From contig NZ_CP146963.1 in assembly GCF_037113525.1 (NCBI RefSeq), positions 1,798,001-1,862,000 on the forward strand: a stretch of DNA of 64,000 nucleotides. The letters run 5' to 3'. How positions within the stretch are numbered: the stretch's first letter is position 1; every line of letters begins with the position of its first letter. Source of the DNA: Butyrivibrio fibrisolvens. GTDB lineage: Bacteria; Bacillota; Clostridia; Lachnospirales; Lachnospiraceae. Both the position numbers and the translations under genes were made by a program. The notes below the pieces were generated by a model, which saw only the letters and a program-made list of their open reading frames with translations, was not told the origin of the DNA and did no database searches. Positions 59,133-64,000 of this stretch are shown here, piece after piece.

Positions 59133-61043
59133 ATGCTGAAAATCGGGCAGATAATAAACGGCGTATATGAAGTTGAAGAACCGATAGGCGAGGGCGGTTC
59201 CGGACAGGTGTTCAAAGCCTGGCACAAAAATCTTCAGAAATACGTCGTAATAAAGCGCATAAAGGATAACTATGTCGGCAGGATCAATGAACGTAAAGAA
59301 GCCGATATCCTTAAAAATATCAAACATTCAAATCTGCCACAGGTATATGATTTCATTCAGATGGACACAGAAGTGTATACTGTCATGGATTATATTGATG
59401 GTAATACCATGATGGAGTACATAAAGGCAGGGGTACGATTTGATGAGCCTCAGACGATCAAATGGCTCAAAGATTTATGCGCAGCTCTCAATTATCTCCA
59501 TTCACAAAATCCTCCGATCATTCACAGTGATATAAAACCTTCCAATATCATGATCGATTCTGATGGAAATATATGCCTGATAGATTTCAATATATCTCTT
59601 AATGATCCTGATCATCCGATGACAACAGGATATTCAAAAAACTATGCGGCACCTGAGCAGCTTGGCGGGATATCATCCCAAAAGGTTCAGGGAGTAAATG
59701 CAGATGCCAGAACAGATATATTCAGTCTGGGTGCAAGCTTCTATCAGCTGATGAGCCGTAAGAATGCCCTAAAGCAGATGGAATCAGGACTTCCTCTATG
59801 GGATGACAGTACACCTTATTCCAGACTCCTTACAGATATCATAGACAAGGCTCTTGAAAAAAATCCTTCGAAAAGATTCCAGTCTGCTTCTGAAATGTAC
59901 AAAAGCCTTGATACCATGAAGCTTCGTGACAGAAGATACAAAAGACTTGGAAGAGTGCAGACGGTATATACGCTCATTTGTCTGATCATATTTGCAGCTG
60001 GTGTATATATGACTGTAAAAGGCGGGCTCCTAAGGCGCGAAGAGGCATTCGGAAAGGAATATGATGAGCTTATAGATAATGCAGGAACCATGTCTGAAGA
60101 TGAGATCATAGAAGGTGCATTTTCTTTACTTAACAATACCAGCTATACCAGGATTTTAGATAATAATAGCCATGAAAAGGGAACTATTCTGTATCTTGCG
60201 GCAAGTTCGTATTTTGAAAAAGAAGACTATGAAAGCGCAATAAAGCTCTATGAAGAGGCGATAGAAACAGATGGATCCGATCCTGATAACTACAGGGATC
60301 TTGCAATAGCATATGCAAGATCAGGAGATACCGATAAGGCTAGGAAGGTTCTGGAAAAGGCGATAAACGAAGGCCTTGATGATTCTGGTCTGTACCTTGT
60401 AAAAGGCGAGATTGCAGGGGCTGATCAAAATTATAAAGATGCAATAGATGATTACCTTAAGGTGCTGGAACTGTCTGGTGATGAAGACATAATTGCAAGG
60501 GCAGGAATATTATGTGCAAGAGCATACGTACAGCTTGATGATTACCAAAATGCTGACCTTATACTTACTGATGTATTTGAACGTGTGACTGGAAAATGGT
60601 CTGTAAGAGTTATGAGAGAGAACGCACAGATATGTCTTAAGTATCTGGAAAAAAACAATGGGGAAGACTTTACCGAGTGGATTTCAAAAGCCGATGAATG
60701 CTATACATATCTTCTGGATCATTCACAGGCTACCTCATCTGATTATATTAACCTGTCTTATATAAAAAACATGAACGGAGAAACTGATAAGGCTCTGGAA
60801 ATAATGACTTTGGCAGCAGAACTTTATCCTGAAGATTACAGGATACCCATGAGACAGGCCAAGTACTACATGATCCTTCAAAGTGCGCTTGACGAAGATG
60901 AAAGAGATTATTCTAAAGTTCTTGAATACTACGAAAAGGCTAAAAACCTGTATGACAAGGTTAAAGTGTCAGGTGACAGTGATGATGAGATGCAGCGCCT
61001 TGAGGATGATATTGAAGAACTGTATGCACTTGGCTGGTTATAA
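59133..61043 (+). CDS. Membrane Ser/Thr protein kinase with extracellular TPR domain
   Basis: 636 residues. Kinase domain (about 10-265): glycine loop IGEGGSGQVFKA, VVIKRI lysine at about 41, HSDIKPSNIMID with catalytic D133, and LIDFNISL (D151; DFN in place of DFG). PEQLGG, DARTDIFSLGASFYQL follow. HSD replaces HRD, so the activation mode differs from RD kinases. A membrane helix at about 283-305 and TPR-like repeats (about 330-600, YFEKEDYESAIKLYEEAIETDGSDPDNYRDLAIAYAR) outside. No PASTA repeats, so it is not PrkC/Stk1. It is the centre of an operon-like cluster with HTH, FHA and small membrane genes. Confidence 0.9.
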   Translation: MLKIGQIINGVYEVEEPIGEGGSGQVFKAWHKNLQKYVVIKRIKDNYVGRINERKEADILKNIKHSNLPQVYDFIQMDTEVYTVMDYIDGNTMMEYIKAGVRFDEPQTIKWLKDLCAALNYLHSQNPPIIHSDIKPSNIMIDSDGNICLIDFNISLNDPDHPMTTGYSKNYAAPEQLGGISSQKVQGVNADARTDIFSLGASFYQLMSRKNALKQMESGLPLWDDSTPYSRLLTDIIDKALEKNPSKRFQSASEMYKSLDTMKLRDRRYKRLGRVQTVYTLICLIIFAAGVYMTVKGGLLRREEAFGKEYDELIDNAGTMSEDEIIEGAFSLLNNTSYTRILDNNSHEKGTILYLAASSYFEKEDYESAIKLYEEAIETDGSDPDNYRDLAIAYARSGDTDKARKVLEKAINEGLDDSGLYLVKGEIAGADQNYKDAIDDYLKVLELSGDEDIIARAGILCARAYVQLDDYQNADLILTDVFERVTGKWSVRVMRENAQICLKYLEKNNGEDFTEWISKADECYTYLLDHSQATSSDYINLSYIKNMNGETDKALEIMTLAAELYPEDYRIPMRQAKYYMILQSALDEDERDYSKVLEYYEKAKNLYDKVKVSGDSDDEMQRLEDDIEELYALGWL

Positions 61044-61057
61044 GGAGGATTTAGTTT

Positions 61058-61219
61058 ATGAACCTTAATGACATGACAAATGGTGAACTCTTTTTTTACG
61101 GAGGGATAGCCCTCATGGCAGCAGCTGTAATAGCACTTGTAATCGGTATCGTTGTTTTTTCAATAAGACGCAGAATTATAAAAAAGCAGCTAATGAAAAA
61201 GTATGATTTTAGTAAATAA
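61058..61219 (+). CDS. Small single-TM protein (53 aa)
   Basis: A 53-codon ORF with AAGGAGG about 8 nt before ATG. One membrane helix (about 14-35: YGGIALMAAAVIALVIGIVV) followed by a basic cytoplasmic tail (RRRIIKKQLMKKYDFSK). It starts 14 bp after the kinase stop, so it belongs to the same transcript. It may be a small partner of the kinase; no family known. Confidence 0.7.
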   Translation: MNLNDMTNGELFFYGGIALMAAAVIALVIGIVVFSIRRRIIKKQLMKKYDFSK

Positions 61220-61246
61220 AGCATATGTTTTCGCAACCTTGAATCA

Positions 61247-61368
61247 GAAATCCGCATTTACTGCGGATTTCGTAAGAAAGTGAATCGGTAGGTAAATAGG
61301 CTAGGCACCGAAGGTGTTCTCAATTGGCCTATTTATATGACTTTTGGAACGAAGTGACAAAAAGTCAT
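61247..61368 (+). repeat. Palindrome-cluster element, copy F (divergent)
   Basis: Three stem-loops in the gap: GAAATCCGC/GCGGATTTC (61247-61271), TAAATAGGC/GCCTATTTA with a long loop (61293-61335), and ATGACTTTT/AAAAGTCAT (61337-61368). None has a T-run typical of a terminator. Same style as copies A-D but without the conserved box. Confidence 0.75.
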
Positions 61369-61440
61369 TATTTCGTATTTATGTGGATTTTATAGGCAGA
61401 GTATAAAAAATCTGAGTAATCGGAGGCGTAGATAACAGAT

Positions 61441-61683
61441 ATGATTTCTGATAATGATAAAACTGAAACATTCAGTATAGATGATGACGAAACACAGACG
61501 TTTAATCCTGAAATTGATAAAACAGAAAATCGTGCCAAGCAAACAGAACTGCCGAAAACCCCAAACGCCTTGTCTCAGAGCTATAATGGTTTGAATCCCA
61601 GTAAAGACAGTAAAGCGGCAAACACAGAAGAAATCAGAAAAAAACTAAAGTACATGGAACATATACTCGACATCGAGACCTGA
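61441..61683 (+). CDS. Small acidic Thr-rich protein, possible kinase/FHA ligand
   Basis: 80 residues, soluble and charged. The N-terminal half is Asp/Glu/Thr-rich (KTETFSIDDDETQTFNPEIDKTE), with several Thr followed by Phe or Asp in acidic context, like the ETxT phosphosites of GarA/OdhI-type FHA partners. The C-terminal end is a helix (EEIRKKLKYMEHILDIET). GGAGG is about 12 nt before ATG. It follows the kinase and FHA genes, which suggests a phosphorylated adaptor; this is inference. Confidence 0.55.
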   Translation: MISDNDKTETFSIDDDETQTFNPEIDKTENRAKQTELPKTPNALSQSYNGLNPSKDSKAANTEEIRKKLKYMEHILDIET

Positions 61684-62048
61684 TGAAAATTGCAGATTCC
61701 CTTTTGCGTGGTACATCTGCTAAAATGCAAGTGAAAAGCAGGGTGAAGAAAAGGCTTCATAAAAAGAAGTTGATTCAGAAAAAGAAGTTGATTCAGAAAA
61801 AGAAGTTGATTCAGAAAAAGAAGTTAATTCAGAAGAAGTTGCTTCAGAAAAAGAAGTTAATTCAGAAGAAGTTGCTTCAGAAAAAGAAGTTAATTCAAAA
61901 AAGAAGATATTTCAAAAAAGAAGATAAGGATTCCACTAGTGATGAAGAAGATAAATTTATTACAATTATTACAAAAGAGAGTAATAGCATCTCTGTTTTC
62001 AATTTCATTAATTATTACAGCGTGTGGCTCATCCACAGGGGATACTAA
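61683..62048 (+). pseudogene. Doubtful ORF over an 18-bp repeat, possibly a decayed repeat protein
   Basis: A 121-codon ORF starts at an ATG overlapping the previous stop (TGATGA) and reads Lys-rich KKKLIQ repeats, which look unnatural. The +2 frame over the same DNA reads EKEVDS/EEVAS repeats, the acidic stalk style of this genome's lipoproteins. That frame has a stop (TAA where GAA would continue the pattern) just before the repeats and lacks a start. I therefore suspect a mutated remnant rather than a working gene. It overlaps the CapA-like gene by 107 bp. Confidence 0.4.
61761..61897 (+). repeat. Tandem 18/15-bp repeat
   Basis: Three copies of AAAAAGAAGTTGATTCAG, then alternating AAAAAGAAGTTAATTCAG and AAGAAGTTGCTTCAG units up to 61897. 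The mixture of 18- and 15-bp units shows recent expansion. Confidence 0.9.
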
Positions 62049-63186
62049 TAGCGTTACTATGACAACAGAGTCTGTAGTAGATGAAAAGGATTTAGTTAAT
62101 ACAAGTAATGAGCCGGACTCTGGTAATAATTCATCTACTGAAGGAGCTTCTAATGAGCTTACAGATGAAGATATAGATCCTAATGCCTTGGCGAACACAG
62201 AGGAGTCGATAGATAACTCTTTTTCCTATACTCTCTGTTTTGCTGGAGATATCAATTTTGATGATACCTGGTCCAACATGGTTTATTACCACAACCATGG
62301 TGATGATATATATAACTGTATTGATGAGGACTTCATTATCGAGATGAATGCAGCAGATATCATGTGGATCAATAATGAGTTTACATATTCAACTGGCGGA
62401 GCTCCAATGGCGGGTAAGGCTTATACTTTCAGGGCCAATCCTCAGAACGTATATATACTGAATCAGCTTGGCGTTGATATTGTAGGACTTGCTAATAATC
62501 ATGTATTTGATTATGGCGAAGAGGCTTTTCTTGATACGCTTGCAACTCTCGAAGCTGACGGGATTCCCTATGTTGGTGCCGGAAGGAATATTGAGGAGGC
62601 GTCTAGCCCTGTATATATGCAGCTTGGAGATCTGACTATAGCTTATGTTGCAGCGTCTCGTGCCGAGAAGAACAAGATGACGCCTGAAGCTACACAGACA
62701 AGTCCTGGAATCCTTCGCTGCTATGATACTGAGAAGTTTGTGGCTGAAATTAAGGAAGCAAGCGAGAATGCTGACTTTGTTATAGCACTTCCTCACTGGG
62801 GGACAGAGTACTCGACAAAGCTTGAGTCGGCTCAGACATCAACTGCCCGAGAATATATAGATGCAGGCGCTGATGTGATAATAGGTGCGCATTCGCACTG
62901 TTTGCAGGGGATGGAGTATTATAACGGTTCTTTAATAGCATATTCTCTTGGCAATTACTGGTTTAATGAAAAGACCCTGGACACAATGCTTCTTGAAGTT
63001 GAGATATCCGGTACAGGAAGTACTATTGAGAGCGTGGAAGTTCAGATGATCCCCGGAACTCAGTCAGGATGGGTTACAACAGCAGCTGACACTCCTGAAG
63101 AAAAAGAACGTATCTATTCATATATGGAATCTATCTCAATAGATGTCGAAGTTGACGATAATGGTTATATTCATCCGGCGTCTTAA
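61942..63186 (+). CDS. CapA-like (PGA-synthesis type) lipoprotein
   Basis: 414 residues from ATG 61942 (AGGA about 11 nt upstream; the adjoining GTG at 61939 is in frame). Signal peptide with lipobox ITAC at about residue 29, then an acidic Ser/Thr/Asn stretch. The metallophosphatase-type CapA domain: FAGDINFDDTW, IMWINNEFTY, KAYTFRANP, DIVGLANNHVFDYGEEAF, ALPHWGTEY, IGAHSHCLQGMEYYNG, YSLGNYWFNE. CapA domain proteins are linked to poly-gamma-glutamate or other surface polymers; the exact role is unknown here. Confidence 0.85.
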   Translation: MKKINLLQLLQKRVIASLFSISLIITACGSSTGDTNSVTMTTESVVDEKDLVNTSNEPDSGNNSSTEGASNELTDEDIDPNALANTEESIDNSFSYTLCFAGDINFDDTWSNMVYYHNHGDDIYNCIDEDFIIEMNAADIMWINNEFTYSTGGAPMAGKAYTFRANPQNVYILNQLGVDIVGLANNHVFDYGEEAFLDTLATLEADGIPYVGAGRNIEEASSPVYMQLGDLTIAYVAASRAEKNKMTPEATQTSPGILRCYDTEKFVAEIKEASENADFVIALPHWGTEYSTKLESAQTSTAREYIDAGADVIIGAHSHCLQGMEYYNGSLIAYSLGNYWFNEKTLDTMLLEVEISGTGSTIESVEVQMIPGTQSGWVTTAADTPEEKERIYSYMESISIDVEVDDNGYIHPAS

Positions 63187-63467
63187 AACTATGTGTGTAA
63201 TACGATGAGTAAGCTGGATGATATTTATGATCTTCTGACACTATCATAATAGAATGTTTTTCTTTAGAATTCAGACAGGTGGCACTCTGATAAGCTTTTT
63301 AAAAAGAGTCATGAGATTATAAAAAATCTTGTAGTTATCTGCTTTACAAGCAAATAGTACGGTGATATATTATATGTAGTAATGAAAACTACATGTAAAA
63401 GTAATTAAAAACTTTTATGTATGTCATATATTATTTGGTTGCGATGGATCGCAGAAGGGAGCTGCAC

Positions 63468-63725
63468 ATGACTACAAAGGATTTAAAGGAGTTTTTTAAG
63501 GAGCATCTTGTACCTAAGAAGCTTTATAAAATAGGTGGAGAACATAAAAACCGCATCTGCATCGAGCAGGTATCTGATGGATGGGATGTATTTTTTAAAG
63601 ATAATAAGCAGAAGATAGGCCTCATGCATTTTGGCGACGAGAAGTCCGCATGCGATGTAATGATGAATGAGATCCGCAAGCTTATGGAATCCGTGTACGG
63701 AATCACATGGGCTAAGACAGTATAA
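63468..63725 (+). CDS. Small protein of unknown function (85 aa)
   Basis: 85 residues from ATG 63468, with AAGGGAG 6 nt upstream; the earlier in-frame ATG at 63417 has none. A soluble protein with mixed alpha/beta pattern (MTTKDLKEFFKEHLVPKKLYKIGG, ICIEQVSDGWDVFFKDNKQKIG, LMHFGDEKSACDVMMNEIRKLM). Seems folded and highly expressed by its ribosome site. No family recognised. A strong terminator follows. Confidence 0.65.
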   Translation: MTTKDLKEFFKEHLVPKKLYKIGGEHKNRICIEQVSDGWDVFFKDNKQKIGLMHFGDEKSACDVMMNEIRKLMESVYGITWAKTV

Positions 63726-63744
63726 TCCGAGGTTTAACTGTAAC

Positions 63745-63800
63745 CTCCCTACAAGAAAAGTCGTTGTGAGAAGATGACGTTTCCTGTAGGGAGTTTTTTA
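63745..63800 (+). terminator. Terminator after the 85-aa gene
   Basis: CTCCCTACA / TGTAGGGAG outer stem with an inner ACGTC-type pairing, then TTTTTT. Confidence 0.88.
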
Positions 63801-63804
63801 TTGA

Positions 63805-63844
63805 ATAAAAAAGACTCTATCATCAGAGGGGATGATAGAGTCTT
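63805..63844 (-). terminator. Terminator of rpsT
   Basis: On the minus strand: AAGACTCTATCATC / GATGATAGAGTCTT with a 6-nt loop, followed by TTTTTT. Confidence 0.92.
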
Positions 63845-63871
63845 AAAAAGTTCAATATTTATAAAAGCTGA

Positions 63872-64000
63872 TTAGTTCATCTTGTTTACAGCCTGAGCAA
63901 GACGAGAAACTTTACGAGAAGCTGTGTTCTTCTTGAATACGCCCTTAGACTCAGCCTTGTCGATAGCAGATGTAGCAGCAACGAGTGCCTTAGCAGCCTC
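63872..64000 (-). CDS. rpsT: 30S ribosomal protein S20, C-terminal part
   Basis: The final 42 residues read EAAKALVAATSAIDKAESKG then VFKKNTASRKVSRLAQAVNK-MN, the conserved C-terminal helix of S20 (bS20), a primary 16S rRNA-binding protein. The start lies beyond the window. Confidence 0.95.
   Translation of the reverse strand, partial: EAAKALVAATSAIDKAESKGVFKKNTASRKVSRLAQAVNKMN

Noticed and set aside
61761..61897. CRISPR array
   Set aside because: The 18-bp units are tandem without spacers; the His-rich repeat likewise is coding.

Overview
This window looks like a chromosomal segment of a low-GC, motile, Gram-positive anaerobe of the family Lachnospiraceae, most like Butyrivibrio or Pseudobutyrivibrio. 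That placement is inferred from protein style, gene order and signals; no search was run. Supporting signs are AGGAGG ribosome sites, rho-independent terminators between most units, acidic lipoproteins and zinc-ribbon membrane proteins, an ACT + PFL-family (UPF0210) gene pair, a serC-serA-DUF1015 cluster, a GPH-type sugar transporter beside a GH2 glycosidase, and promoters of sigma-28 (motility) type.

Layout. 0-9.6 kb: the end of an ABC ATPase, a MATE exporter, an SPFH/zinc-ribbon protein, a small gene behind a sigma-28-like promoter, a ComFB-like protein coupled to a membrane GGDEF/EAL protein, mgtE behind a leader ORF, a phosphoribosyltransferase-like protein and a Lys/Ala-tailed small protein. 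9.7-15.5 kb: a sugar operon (GH2 glycosidase, GT-B-like protein, GPH transporter) behind inverted-repeat operators. 15.6-19 kb: two tandem zinc-ribbon/acidic paralogues and several small unknown genes. 19.2-23.1 kb: serC, serA and DUF1015. 23.3-31.2 kb: a TPR lipoprotein, a large iron-sulfur/FAD oxidoreductase, an acyl-CoA synthetase, an orphan zinc-finger anti-sigma-like protein and a PfkB kinase. 31.3-36.7 kb: an acidic lipoprotein and then the most unusual locus here, two paralogous membrane proteins with the same Cys-Ala tail (CACACACACAGGGRAGC) flanking a radical SAM enzyme. 36.8-45.7 kb: polA, coaE, an FtsA-like ATPase, a YycJ-like hydrolase, an ACT protein and a UPF0210 protein. 46-47.8 kb: an unknown gene and a lipoprotein. 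48-52.5 kb: an NAD-salvage operon (nrtR, pncA, pncB, nadE and an FRG-domain gene) preceded by four copies of one operator-like palindrome. 52.5-55.4 kb: a 285-bp inverted repeat, then a metal-handling operon of two COG0523/CobW GTPases, one with a very long His/Asp/Glu repeat. 55.6-63.7 kb: a Ser/Thr-kinase signalling cluster (zinc-ribbon TPR protein, HTH protein, FHA protein, kinase, small membrane and Thr-rich proteins), a CapA-like lipoprotein, a small unknown gene and the end of rpsT.

Three things stand out. First, the Cys-Ala-tail proteins and their radical SAM enzyme resemble a RiPP-type or membrane-protein modification system that I cannot match to a described class. Second, intergenic elements made of stacked palindromes recur. 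Three copies end in a conserved box (ATTAGTC...ACTCGCGACATGAGGT) that lies directly upstream of a start codon and, in two of them, supplies the ribosome site; one copy also supplies the stop codon of the gene before it. Third, several regulatory layouts can be read directly: four tandem NrtR-type operators, a palindrome at +1 of the CobW operon, a leader peptide overlapping mgtE, and two sigma-28-like promoters.
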